Origin: Pseudomonadota bacterium | Lineage (GTDB): Bacteria; Pseudomonadota; Gammaproteobacteria; Burkholderiales; Burkholderiaceae_C | Length of the DNA: 14,893 nucleotides | NCBI GenBank assembly: GCA_030918015.1 | Contig: JAUPTP010000012.1 | Location: 1 to 14,893 of the forward strand | Direction of reading: 5' to 3' | Part shown: positions 6,369 through 13,868 of the stretch, piece after piece | Position numbering within the stretch: the stretch's first letter is position 1 | How the letters are laid out: the number at the start of each line of letters is the position of its first letter | Made by a program: the position numbers and the translations under genes | The notes under the pieces: generated by a model | Databases searched by the model: none | What the model saw: only the letters and a program-made list of their open reading frames with translations | What the model was told of the DNA's origin: nothing

Positions 6369-7361
6369 ATGCCCTTGCCATCATCCCCTGCGTCCCCGGC
6401 CGCTCCGGCGGTGCTGATCAGCGAGGTCGGCCCGCGCGACGGCCTGCAGAGCCTCGCCGCGGTGATGCCGACCGCCGCCAAGCTCGCCTGGATCGACGCG
6501 CTGCACGCCGCCGGGGTGCGCGAGATCGAGGTCGGCTCCTTCGTGCCGGCCTCGCGCCTGCCGCAGATGGCCGACGTGGCCGAGGTGGTGCGCCACGCCG
6601 TCGCTCTGCCCGGCTGGACGGTGATGGCGCTGGTGCCCAACCTGCGCGGGGCAGAGGCGGCGCTGGCCGCCGGCGTGCACAAGCTGACGCTGCCGCTGTC
6701 GGCCAGCGAGGCGCATTCGCAGGCCAACGTGCGCCGCAGCCGCGCGCAGATGCTCGAGGAGCTGCGCGCCATGGCCCGGCTGCGCGACCGCGTCGCGCCT
6801 GGGGTGGCGCTGGAGGTGGGCCTGTCGACCGCCTTCGGCTGCACGCTGCAGGGCCCGGTGGCCGAGGACGAGGTGGTGCGGCTGGCCGCCGCCGCGGTCG
6901 AGGCCGGCGCCGACGAGGTCGGCCTGTCCGACACCACCGGCATGGCCGACCCGGCGCAGGTGCGCCGGCGCTTCCGCCAGGTCCATGCGGCGATCGGCCG
7001 GCATCTGGGCGCGGCGCACCTGCACAACACCCGCGGTCTGGGGCTGGCCAATGTGCTGGCGGCGCTGGACGCGGGCGTGCGCACCTTCGACAGCTCGCAG
7101 GGCGGGCTGGGCGGCTGCCCCTGCGCACCGGGCGCCTCGGGCAATGTGGTCACCGAGGACCTGGTCTTCATGCTCGAGGCCATGGGCCTGGACACCGGCA
7201 TCGACCTGGAGCGGCTGATGGCCGCGCGCGAGGTGCTGCGCGCCGGCCTGCCGGGCGAGCCGCTGCACGGCATGACGCCCGAGGCCGGACTGCCGCCGGG
7301 CTTCGTCTACGCCGACGGCCGCCGGCCGGCCGGCGTCACCACCGCACCGGAGGCCGCATGA
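6369..7361 (+). CDS. HMG-CoA lyase-like DRE-TIM metallolyase
   Basis: 330 residues, a TIM-barrel of the HMGL-like/pyruvate carboxyltransferase family. Seen: EVGPRDGLQ (19-27, catalytic R23 and metal ligand D24), EVGSFVP (54-60), GLSDTTGMADP, HLHNTRG (217-223, metal-binding H217 and H219) and GLGGCPCAPGASGNVVTEDL (246-265, catalytic-loop C250 and N259). HMG-CoA lyase cleaves 3-hydroxy-3-methylglutaryl-CoA to acetoacetate and acetyl-CoA; relatives cleave other 3-hydroxyacyl-CoAs. The usual HCHDTYG motif is HLHNTRG here, so a different substrate is plausible. Ribosome site AAGGAG lies 5 bases before the ATG. It overlaps the CoA-transferase by ATGA, implying one operon that first activates and then cleaves an acid. 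Leucine biosynthetic synthases are excluded by length and by the GLGGCP motif. Confidence 0.88.
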   Translation: MPLPSSPASPAAPAVLISEVGPRDGLQSLAAVMPTAAKLAWIDALHAAGVREIEVGSFVPASRLPQMADVAEVVRHAVALPGWTVMALVPNLRGAEAALAAGVHKLTLPLSASEAHSQANVRRSRAQMLEELRAMARLRDRVAPGVALEVGLSTAFGCTLQGPVAEDEVVRLAAAAVEAGADEVGLSDTTGMADPAQVRRRFRQVHAAIGRHLGAAHLHNTRGLGLANVLAALDAGVRTFDSSQGGLGGCPCAPGASGNVVTEDLVFMLEAMGLDTGIDLERLMAAREVLRAGLPGEPLHGMTPEAGLPPGFVYADGRRPAGVTTAPEAA

Positions 7362-8614
7362 GCGCCGCCCCCACCCCGGACACAGGCCACGACGACGCCC
7401 TGCCACTGGCCGGCGTGCGGGTCATCGAGTTCACCCACATGGTGATGGGCCCGAGCTGCGGCATGGTGCTGGCCGACCTGGGCGCCGAGGTGATCAAGGT
7501 CGAGCCGCTGGCCGGCGACAACACGCGCCGGCTGCTGGGCTCGGGCGCGGGCTTCTTCGGCATGTTCAACCGCAACAAGAAGAGCATCGCGCTCGACATG
7601 AAGAGCGCGCGCGGCCGCGAGATCGTGCTGCGGCTGGCCGCCGGCGCCGATGTCTTCAGCGAGAACTTCAAGAGCGGCACGATGGAGCGGCTCGGCCTGG
7701 GCGTCGAGGTGCTCGAACGGCTGAACCCGCGGCTGATCCAGGTCTCGCACAAAGGCTTCCTGCCCGGCCCCTACGAGCACCGCACCGCGCTGGACGAGGT
7801 GGTGCAGATGATGGGCGGCCTGGCCTACATGACCGGCCCGCCGGGGCGGCCGCTGCGCGCGGGCAGCTCGGTCAACGACATCATGGGCGGGCTGTTCGGC
7901 GCCATCGGCGTGCTGGCGGCGCTGGCCCAGCGCGAGCGCACCGGCCGCGGCCGCCAGGTGCAGAGCGCGCTGTTCGAGAACAACGTGCTGCTGATGGCGC
8001 AGCACATGATGCAGTTCGCGGTGACCGGCCGCCCGGCCGCGCCCATGCCCGCGCGCATCAGCGCCTGGGGGCTGTACGACGTGTTCGAGGTCGCCGGGGG
8101 CGAGCAGATCTTCCTGGCCGCGGTCAGCGACACCCAGTGGACGCTGCTGTGCGAGGCCTTCGGCTGGAGCGACCTGAAGGACGACGCCCGCCTGGCGACG
8201 AACAACGACCGGGTGCGCGCCCGCGAGTGGCTGCTGCCGCTGCTGCGCGAGCGCTTCGGCGGCTTCGACGCGGCCGAGCTGTCGGCGCGCTTCGAGCGCA
8301 TCGGCCTGCCCTACGCGCCGATCGTGCGCCCGCACGAGCTCTTCGACGATCCGCACCTGGCGGCCACCGGCGGCCTGGCGCCGGTCACGCTGCCGGCCGA
8401 CGCCAGCGGCGCCGGCGAGCCGGTGGAGACGCGCCTGCCGCTGCTGCCGCTCGCGCTCGACGGCCAGCGCCTGCCGCTGCGCCTCGCGCCGCCCTCGGTG
8501 GGCGAGCACGGGCCGGCGCTGCTGCGCGAGCTGGGCTACGGCGAGGACGAGATCGCGCGGCTGCGCGCCGACGGCATCGTCGGCGGGCCCGAGCGCCTCG
8601 GCCCGATCAGCTGA
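7358..8614 (+). CDS. class III CoA-transferase (CaiB/BaiF family)
   Basis: 418 residues, full length for the family. It opens with LPLAGVRVIEFTHMVMGPSCGMVLADLGAEVIKVEP-type sequence (15-50), followed by NRNKKSIALDMK (71-82) and SENFKSGTMERLGLG. The nucleophilic aspartate is D174 in AGSSVNDIMGG, and the downstream ALAQRERTGRGRQVQSALFE block is typical. These enzymes move CoA between organic acids through an aspartyl-CoA anhydride, in the cytoplasm. The relation with the upstream lyase (4-base ATGA overlap) suggests that it makes the lyase substrate from a free hydroxy acid, with succinyl-CoA or acetyl-CoA as likely donor. The human enzyme SUGCT of this family uses glutarate and hydroxymethylglutarate, which fits a lyase partner but does not prove the substrate. 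Its stop overlaps the convergent DUF3237 gene by 8 bases. Confidence 0.92.
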   Translation: MSAAPTPDTGHDDALPLAGVRVIEFTHMVMGPSCGMVLADLGAEVIKVEPLAGDNTRRLLGSGAGFFGMFNRNKKSIALDMKSARGREIVLRLAAGADVFSENFKSGTMERLGLGVEVLERLNPRLIQVSHKGFLPGPYEHRTALDEVVQMMGGLAYMTGPPGRPLRAGSSVNDIMGGLFGAIGVLAALAQRERTGRGRQVQSALFENNVLLMAQHMMQFAVTGRPAAPMPARISAWGLYDVFEVAGGEQIFLAAVSDTQWTLLCEAFGWSDLKDDARLATNNDRVRAREWLLPLLRERFGGFDAAELSARFERIGLPYAPIVRPHELFDDPHLAATGGLAPVTLPADASGAGEPVETRLPLLPLALDGQRLPLRLAPPSVGEHGPALLRELGYGEDEIARLRADGIVGGPERLGPIS

Positions 8615-8615
8615 T
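8606..8615. other. palindrome formed by two interleaved convergent stops
   Basis: ATCAGCTGAT is a perfect 10-bp palindrome containing the CoA-transferase TGA (8612-8614) and the DUF3237 stop (8607-8609, minus strand), which makes an 8-base 3' overlap. It is too short to be a terminator; transcripts from both sides should overlap. Confidence 0.5.
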
Positions 8616-9086
8616 GCGGTAGAGGTCCAGCAGCACCTGGCGGGCGCGGCGCTCGCCGGTGGCCAGCGCCATCACCCGGTTCAGATGCGCCCAGGCCGGC
8701 GCGCCGGTGGTGAAGCGCACCAGGGTGCGGAAGAAATAGTCCTGGCGCGGCACCGCCTCGCCGGCGGCCAGCCGGGCCATGACCTCGGCGGGGCCGTGGC
8801 GCAGGCCCTCGCTGCGGACCTCGATCAGCGCGCCGTCGTCGGCGCGGATCACGTAGTGCGCGGCGATCTCGAGCACGCCGTCGCTGCGCATCCATTGCCA
8901 GTCGATGCCGCCCTCGACCAGCGTGCCCGACAGCTCCGGCCCGCTGACCTCGCCGGCGCCCAGCGGAACGAAGCGCCGCTCGCCGGCCGGCGCGGCACCG
9001 AGGCTGGCGAGCGTGCCGACCTCGCAGCGCAGGTGCGCCATCGGGGTCAGGCCGGGTGGGCAGGCAAAGGGGGAGGATGTCATCAT
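8607..9086 (-). CDS. DUF3237 (UPF0311) family protein
   Basis: 159 residues matching the small DUF3237 barrel family: GERRFVPLGAGEVSGPELSG (about 35-54), IDWQWMRSDGVLEIAAHYVIR, DDGALIEVRSEGLRHGP, YFFRTLVRFTTGAPAWAHLNR and a C-terminal VLLDLYRI. No enzymatic role is established for the family that I can name. Its recurrent company is CoA-ester and aromatic-acid catabolism genes. Two adjacent ATGs occur (9086 and 9083); GGAG lies 4 bases before the first and 7 before the second, so the second is the better-spaced start and the protein may be 158 residues. There is no signal peptide or membrane segment. It is divergent from the TctC gene and convergent with the CoA-transferase. Confidence 0.85.
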   Translation of the reverse strand: MMTSSPFACPPGLTPMAHLRCEVGTLASLGAAPAGERRFVPLGAGEVSGPELSGTLVEGGIDWQWMRSDGVLEIAAHYVIRADDGALIEVRSEGLRHGPAEVMARLAAGEAVPRQDYFFRTLVRFTTGAPAWAHLNRVMALATGERRARQVLLDLYRIS

Positions 9087-9122
9087 CGGGCTCCGGTCAG
9101 GGCGGGGAGTCGATCATCGGGC
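9082..9122. repeat. 10-bp direct repeat between the DUF3237 and tctC-type genes
   Basis: ATCATCGGGC occurs at 9082-9091 and again at 9113-9122, a 31-bp step close to three helical turns. The first copy overlaps the DUF3237 start codons. It may be a paired protein site in the 102-base divergent region or a chance duplication. A loose GGCGGGG/CCCCGCC stem (9101-9107 with 9131-9137) lies over the second copy. Confidence 0.3.
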
Positions 9123-9188
9123 ATCCCGCGCCCCGCCGGACGCCTCGCATGCCGAGGAAGACAGCGATTCGAACCAGGAGACCTGCGC

Positions 9189-10172
9189 ATGACCGTTCTC
9201 GCCCGCCGCCGCCTGCTCGCCGCCGCCGCCCTGACCCCGCTCGCCGCCTGGGGGCCGATCGCCTCGGCCCAGGGCCTGCCGGACCGGCCGATCCGGCTGA
9301 TCGTCGGCTTTCCGCCCGGCACCGGGCCGGACATGGTCGCGCGCCTGCTGGCGCAGCGCCTGGCCGATCAGCTGCGCCAGCAGGTGATCGTCGACAACCG
9401 CGCCGGCGCCGGTGGCCAGATCGCCGCCCAGGCGGTCGCGCGCGCCACGCCCGACGGCACGACGCTGCTGCTGGGCGAGGTCGGCTCGATCGCGATCGCG
9501 CCGGCCGCCTTCGAGAAGCTGCCCTACGCGCCGGCCCGCGAGCTGGCGGGCATCAGCGAGGCGGTGCGCTCGGACTTCCTGTTCGTGGTGCCGGCCAGCT
9601 CGCCGCACGCCACGCTGGCCGCCTTCGTCAAGGCCGCGCGCTCGCGGGGTGACCGCACCAACCTGGCGACCTTCGGCGCCGGCACGCCGGGCCATTTCGC
9701 CGCCGACATGCTCGGCGAGGCCGCCGGCTTCGCGGTCGAGCCGGTCCACTACCGGGCCACGGGGGATGCGGTGACCGCGATCATCGCCGGGGATGTGGCC
9801 GGCGCCTTCGTGTCGACCGCGCTGGGCCTGGCGCAGATCCGCGGCGGCCGCATGCGCGCGCTGGCCACCACCGCGCCCGCGCGCCTGGCCGCGCTGCCGG
9901 AGGTGCCCACCTTCGCCGAAGCCGGCTGGCCGGCGCTCGACGTCTCGGCCTGGTTCATGCTGATGGCGCCCGCCGGCACGCCGGCGGCGCTGCTCGACCT
10001 GCTGCAGCGCCAGACGGTCGGCGCGCTCCAGCATCCGGACACCCGCGCCAAGCTGAGCGAGGCGGGATTCTCGATCACCGGCAGCTCGCGGCCAGAGGCC
10101 GAGCGGCTGCTGGTGGCCGAGGCGCGCCGCTGGGCCGGCGTGGTGCGCAGCAGCGGCTTCAAGGGCGATTGA
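9189..10172 (+). CDS. TctC/Bug-family periplasmic solute-binding protein
   Basis: 327 residues, the normal length for Bug proteins. The N-terminus is a signal peptide (MTVLARRRLLAAAALTPLAA, cleavage probably after ASA near residue 27). The mature protein has the family hallmarks PDRPIRLIVGFPPGTGPDMVARLLA, VIVDNRAGAGGQIAA, ATPDGTTLLLG, YAPARELAGIS and the late LPEVPTFAEAGWP. Bug proteins bind carboxylates or related small molecules for tripartite tricarboxylate transporters; many are orphans, as here, with no tctA or tctB in the window. The ATG at 9189 has AGGAG 8 bases upstream; the frame is open further upstream but overlaps the divergent gene. Association with the lyase/CoA-transferase module suggests that it captures that pathway's acid substrate. 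A 9-base gap separates its stop from that of the convergent kinase. Confidence 0.92.
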   Translation: MTVLARRRLLAAAALTPLAAWGPIASAQGLPDRPIRLIVGFPPGTGPDMVARLLAQRLADQLRQQVIVDNRAGAGGQIAAQAVARATPDGTTLLLGEVGSIAIAPAAFEKLPYAPARELAGISEAVRSDFLFVVPASSPHATLAAFVKAARSRGDRTNLATFGAGTPGHFAADMLGEAAGFAVEPVHYRATGDAVTAIIAGDVAGAFVSTALGLAQIRGGRMRALATTAPARLAALPEVPTFAEAGWPALDVSAWFMLMAPAGTPAALLDLLQRQTVGALQHPDTRAKLSEAGFSITGSSRPEAERLLVAEARRWAGVVRSSGFKGD

Positions 10173-10181
10173 CACCACACC

Positions 10182-12221
10182 TCACACCGCCGGCCACCAC
10201 ACGCTGAAGCACGCCCCCTGCCCCGGCTCGCTCTCGACGCCGATGCAGCCCCCGGCGCGCTCGACCAGCGTGCGACTGACCCACAGGCCCAGGCCGGTGC
10301 CGGCGCCATGCTGCTTGGTGGTGAAGAAGGGCTGGAACAGCCGCTCGAGCAGCTCCGGCGCGATGCCCGGCCCCGTGTCCGCGATCTCGAAGCGCACCCC
10401 GGCACGCCGGTCCGGTGCCTCGTGGTCCTTCACCGTCAGGCGCAGCACGCCCCGCTCGGGCATGGCCTGGATTGCGTTGACCATCAGGTTGACCAGCACC
10501 TGCTGCAGCTCGGTGCGGCTGGCCTGCAGCACACGCACCGAGGTGCCCTGCTGCTCGACGGCGATGCGGCTGCGCCGCAGCAGGTGGCCCACCAGCAGCA
10601 GGCAGTCCTGCACCAGCGCCTTGGGCTCGACCCGGTCGGTGGCGCTGGCGTACTCGCTCGGCCGCGAGAACTGCAGCAGCCGCGCCACGATCAGCCGGAT
10701 GCGCTGCACCTGCTCGCGGATCAGGCCGATCTCGTGGCGCACCGGCTCGGCGGCTTCGCCCAGGCGCTCGCGCATCAGGTCGAGGTTGCCCTGGATGACC
10801 GCGACCGGGTTGTTGATCTCGTGGGCGACACCGGCGGTGAGCTGGCCGACAGCGGCGAGCTGCTCCTGGCGGATCATCTGGCTCTGCGCGCGGTGCAGTT
10901 CGGCCAGCGTGTCCTCCAGCGCGCGGGTGCGCTCGGCCACCTGGGCGTCCAGGCTGCGGCCGTGCTCGCGCAGCGCGTGCGTCTGCTCGTCCAGACGCTG
11001 CAGCAGACGGTCGAAGTGGGCGGCGAGCTCGCCCAGCTCGTCGCCGGCGCCCGGCTCGCGCAGGTCGACCCGGCTGGAGAGCGCGCCCGCCTCCACCGCG
11101 CTCATGACCTGGTGCATGCGCTCGACCGGGCGCAGGATGGTCAGCGACAACCGCCGCCCCAGCCACAGCGCCACCGCCAGCGTCACCGCGAAGACGCCGA
11201 TCACCAGGGTCAGCACATGGCGCCGGGTGGCCGCGAAAGGCGCCTCCAGAAAGCCCACGTAGAGCATGCCGACGCGCTGGCCGCGGCTGTCGTCGAGCGG
11301 GCGGTAGCCCGAGACGTACCAGTCGTTCACGACGAAGGCGCGGTCGGTCCAGCGCTCGCCGCGGCCGAGCACCGCGTCGTGCACCGCGGCCGACACCCGC
11401 GTGCCCACGGCCCGCTCGCCGCTGCGCTCGCGCACCGTCGTGGCCACGCGCACGTCGCCCAGGAAGAGGGTCGCGTTGCCCAGGCCGTCCTCGGGCAGCG
11501 CGCCGGGCGGGTAGACGATGCCGTCGAGCCGCTCGACCAGCGCCATGTTGCCGCTGAGCAGGTTGCCCCCCACCAGCAGCGCCGACAGCCGCCCGGCCCG
11601 GTAGACGGGCGCGGCGGCGTGGATGACCAGCGCGCGCGTCTCCTCGCGGCGCGGATCGAGCCGGGCGCTCGCGGTCGGGCGCAGCACGGTGCGGACCTGG
11701 GCGGCGCGCCCCGGCGCCAGCGCCTCCAGCACCGGCGCCTCCAGCACATCCAGCTCGGAGCGCGCCTGGCCCTGGCGGGCCGACTGCACCACCGGCCAGT
11801 CGCCATAGGCCTGGCCCGGCGCCAGCGCGCCGGTGCAGCGCTGCACCCGCATCTCCAGGTCGAGCAGGCACAGGAAGTCGAGCGCCAGCTCGGCGCGGTG
11901 CGTGCCCAGCAGCGACGCCAGGCCCGCGGCCGGATCGGCGCCGTGCTCGCCCTTCAGCACCGCCAGCTCGGCCAGCTCCGCCGAGCCGGCCAGCGCCTGC
12001 ACGCCATGGCCGGTGTCGGTCACCACATGGTCGAAGTAGTTGCTCGCGGTGGCCAGGTCGGCGCGAACCTTCTGGGTCAGCAGCCGGTCGTAGGTCGCGC
12101 TGGCCAGCACCAGCACCACCACCAGCAGCGGCACGGCGATCAGCACAGGCAGCACGCCCAGCGCCATCAGCCGGCCGCGCAGCGAATCGACGAAACGCCG
12201 CGGCCGGGCAGCCACCGTCAT
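10182..12221 (-). CDS. sensor histidine kinase with large periplasmic Cache-like domain
   Basis: 679 residues from the ATG that overlaps the response-regulator stop as ATGA; an upstream in-frame GTG (12242) is less likely. Layout: TM1 about 17-41; a periplasmic domain about 42-333 whose distal part (GNATLFLGDVRVATTV, RAVGTRVS, WYVSGYRPL, GMLYVGF) looks like a Cache fold; TM2 about 335-355; HAMP about 356-410; a coiled coil; then a NtrB-like dimerisation domain with phospho-acceptor H467 in AGVAHEINNP. The ATPase domain has the N-box (NLMVNAIQAM, N582), DTGPGI (615-620), PFFTTK (631-636) and GTGLGL (641-646). All catalytic boxes are intact. It should phosphorylate the upstream sigma-54 regulator. 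Cache domains bind small metabolites, often carboxylates, so a periplasmic ligand linked to formate metabolism is plausible but inferred. Confidence 0.92.
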   Translation of the reverse strand: MTVAARPRRFVDSLRGRLMALGVLPVLIAVPLLVVVLVLASATYDRLLTQKVRADLATASNYFDHVVTDTGHGVQALAGSAELAELAVLKGEHGADPAAGLASLLGTHRAELALDFLCLLDLEMRVQRCTGALAPGQAYGDWPVVQSARQGQARSELDVLEAPVLEALAPGRAAQVRTVLRPTASARLDPRREETRALVIHAAAPVYRAGRLSALLVGGNLLSGNMALVERLDGIVYPPGALPEDGLGNATLFLGDVRVATTVRERSGERAVGTRVSAAVHDAVLGRGERWTDRAFVVNDWYVSGYRPLDDSRGQRVGMLYVGFLEAPFAATRRHVLTLVIGVFAVTLAVALWLGRRLSLTILRPVERMHQVMSAVEAGALSSRVDLREPGAGDELGELAAHFDRLLQRLDEQTHALREHGRSLDAQVAERTRALEDTLAELHRAQSQMIRQEQLAAVGQLTAGVAHEINNPVAVIQGNLDLMRERLGEAAEPVRHEIGLIREQVQRIRLIVARLLQFSRPSEYASATDRVEPKALVQDCLLLVGHLLRRSRIAVEQQGTSVRVLQASRTELQQVLVNLMVNAIQAMPERGVLRLTVKDHEAPDRRAGVRFEIADTGPGIAPELLERLFQPFFTTKQHGAGTGLGLWVSRTLVERAGGCIGVESEPGQGACFSVWWPAV

Positions 12222-13645
12222 GTCATGCCCCAGGCCAGGCACTTGCGCTCGAGCGTCTTGCGTGAGATGCCCAGGCGCCGCGCAGCCTCCGACTTGTTGC
12301 CGCCGGCCGCCGCCAGCACACCCAGACAGTGGCGCTTCTCGACCTCGTCGAGGCTGTCGCTGCAGGCGTCGTCGCTGCCCGCAGCGCCACCGGCAGCCGG
12401 AAGGGACGGCAGCACGCCATCCCTCGCCGGCGGCAGGCCCGTCACGCTGTCGAGTGCCAGATAGCCCAGGATCAGCGAGCGCTCGACCAGGTTCTTGAGC
12501 TCGCGCACATTGCCCGGCCAGTCGTAGGCCTGCAGCCGATGCACCTCGGCCAGCGTGATCTCGACCGGGGGCAGGCCGAGCTGGCGCGAGAGCTCGGCCT
12601 GGAAATGCGCCAGCAGGTCAGGCACATCCTCGGGACGATCACGCAGCGGCGGCAGCGTGCACTCGACCACCCGCAGCCGATGGTAGAGGTCGGCGCGGAA
12701 ACGCCCGGCCTCGATCTCGGCGAGCAGGTCGCGGTGGGTGGCGGCGACCAGACGCACGTCGACCTCGATCTCCTGCTCGCCGCCGACCGGGCGCACCCGG
12801 CGCTGCTCGAGCACCCGCAGCAGCCGCGCCTGCAGCGCCAGCGGCATCTCGGCGATCTCGTCGAGGAAGAGCGTGCCGCCGCGCGCGTAGTGGAACAGCC
12901 CCTCGCGCGCACCCGCCGCACCGGTGTAGGCACCCCTCACATGACCGAACAGCTCGCTCTCGATCAGGTCGGGAGCAATCGCGGCGCAGTTCACCGGCAC
13001 GAAGGACGCCCCCGCGCGCGGGCTGAGCCGATGCAGGGCCCGCGCGGCCAGCTCCTTGCCCGTGCCGGACTCGCCCAGCAGCAGCACGGTCGAGGGCAGC
13101 GGCGCGATGCGCTGCACCAGCGCCTGCAGCCGCACCATCGGCTCGGAGGCCCCCACAAAGCCGTCCGGATCGCCACCCTGGCCGGGCAGCTGGCGGCGCA
13201 GCAGGTAGTTCTCGCGCAGCAGCCGCGAGCGGTCCAGACACCGCTGCACCGCGTTGAGCCCCTGCGCCAGCGAGAAGGGCTTGAGCAGGAAGTCGCCCGC
13301 GCCAGCGCGCAGCGCATCGATGGCCACGTCGAGGTCGGCATAGGCCGTCATCATCACCACCTCGCCGGTGTGACCCTGCGCGCGCAGCTCGCGCAGCCAG
13401 TCCAGCCCCGAGCAGCCCGGCAGCGCGATGTCGAGCAGGATCAGGTCATGGCGACGCGCGGCCACCATCGGCCGGGCCTGCTCGGCGCTGCCCGCCGTCT
13501 CGACGATCGCACCGCGGTCCCCGAAGGCGCGCTCGAGAAAGCTGACCATGCCGGGCTCGTCGTCGACCACCAGCAGATGGCAGCCCGTCCAGTCGCTGAA
13601 GGGCGTGCCGGCGGCGGTCGGGCTGGGTCGTCTCGGGCTGCTCAT
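12218..13645 (-). CDS. NtrC-family sigma-54-dependent response regulator
   Basis: 475 residues with all three NtrC domains. Receiver (about 22-135): acidic pair D28-D29, phospho-acceptor D72 (LILLDIALPG), T100 and K122. AAA+ domain (about 163-395): Walker A GESGTGKE (191-198), the sigma-54 contact loop as GAYTGA (238-243, Tyr for the usual Phe), Walker B TLFLDEI (258-264) and WPGNVRELKN. The C-terminal Fis-type HTH (about 436-472) has NKSEAARRLGISRKTLERK. It should open sigma-54 promoters when phosphorylated by the kinase encoded just downstream (ATGA overlap). The ATG at 13645 directly precedes the receiver; no clear ribosome site is visible, and the frame is open upstream without coding character. 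The divergent formate dehydrogenase with its sigma-54 promoter is the obvious target. Confidence 0.93.
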   Translation of the reverse strand: MSSPRRPSPTAAGTPFSDWTGCHLLVVDDEPGMVSFLERAFGDRGAIVETAGSAEQARPMVAARRHDLILLDIALPGCSGLDWLRELRAQGHTGEVVMMTAYADLDVAIDALRAGAGDFLLKPFSLAQGLNAVQRCLDRSRLLRENYLLRRQLPGQGGDPDGFVGASEPMVRLQALVQRIAPLPSTVLLLGESGTGKELAARALHRLSPRAGASFVPVNCAAIAPDLIESELFGHVRGAYTGAAGAREGLFHYARGGTLFLDEIAEMPLALQARLLRVLEQRRVRPVGGEQEIEVDVRLVAATHRDLLAEIEAGRFRADLYHRLRVVECTLPPLRDRPEDVPDLLAHFQAELSRQLGLPPVEITLAEVHRLQAYDWPGNVRELKNLVERSLILGYLALDSVTGLPPARDGVLPSLPAAGGAAGSDDACSDSLDEVEKRHCLGVLAAAGGNKSEAARRLGISRKTLERKCLAWGMT

Positions 13646-13726
13646 CGGAAAAATCAGGAACGCTGTGGGACAAAAAGTCTCGCCGCACCAAGGCCGGTCT
13701 GCGTCGAAATGACCCAGCCGACCGGC

Positions 13727-13765
13727 GACTTGAATCGCACTGGAATCACACTGGAATCGCAAGTC
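13727..13765. promoter_or_regulatory. three 11-bp-phased repeats, candidate upstream activating site
   Basis: GAATCrCA occurs at 13732, 13743 and 13754, exactly 11 bp apart and so on one face of the helix. The block is bounded by an inverted pair GACTTG (13727-13732) and CAAGTC (13760-13765). It lies about 60-90 bp upstream of the expected start from the sigma-54 promoter. It is the best candidate binding site for the neighbouring NtrC-type regulator. Confidence 0.6.
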
Positions 13766-13772
13766 ATTGATC
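13760..13772 (-). promoter_or_regulatory. IHF-like site
   Basis: Read on the minus strand, GATCAATGACTTG fits the IHF consensus WATCAANNNNTTR at every position but the first. It sits between the phased repeats and the sigma-54 promoter, where IHF bends DNA in many promoters of this class. It overlaps the last repeat arm. Confidence 0.45.
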
Positions 13773-13777
13773 TTATA
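13772..13777 (-). promoter_or_regulatory. possible -10 box for the response-regulator operon
   Basis: TATAAG on the minus strand (5 of 6 to TATAAT), in the AT-rich stretch upstream of the response-regulator gene. No convincing -35 is seen 16-18 bases away. If used, transcripts would begin near 13765 and the phased repeats would fall in the leader, allowing autoregulation. Confidence 0.25.
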
Positions 13778-13800
13778 TGCAATTTCCTCGCAAGCACGGC

Positions 13801-13816
13801 TGGCACATGACGTGCT
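13801..13816 (+). promoter_or_regulatory. sigma-54 promoter of the formate dehydrogenase gene
   Basis: TGGCACATGACGTGCT matches the -24/-12 consensus TGGCACG-N4-TTGCW, with the invariant GG (13802-13803) and GC (13814-13815) separated by exactly 10 bases. Transcription should start around 13826, giving a leader of about 40 bases before the ATG at 13869. The adjacent sigma-54 activator gene supports the call. Confidence 0.75.
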
Positions 13817-13868
13817 AACCCGTCGCCCGCTGGCCTCGCCCACGAGGCCCCCACAAGGAAAGACGGAG

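Noticed and set aside
8685..9188. Upstream extension of the Bug protein
   Set aside because: It is antisense to the DUF3237 gene; the signal peptide and ribosome site fix the start at 9189.
10308..12464. Very long open frame antisense to the sensor kinase
   Set aside because: Translation is Gln/His/Arg/Ala-rich low complexity, typical of the opposite strand of GC-rich genes; the kinase on the minus strand has every family motif.
12914..12935. Degenerate sigma-54 contact loop suggesting a non-functional activator
   Set aside because: GAYTGA is a conservative Phe-to-Tyr variant and the Walker A and B motifs are intact, so loss of function is not supported.
12329..13810. Long open frame antisense to the response regulator
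   Set aside because: No recognisable motif and compositionally biased; the minus-strand protein is a complete NtrC-type regulator.
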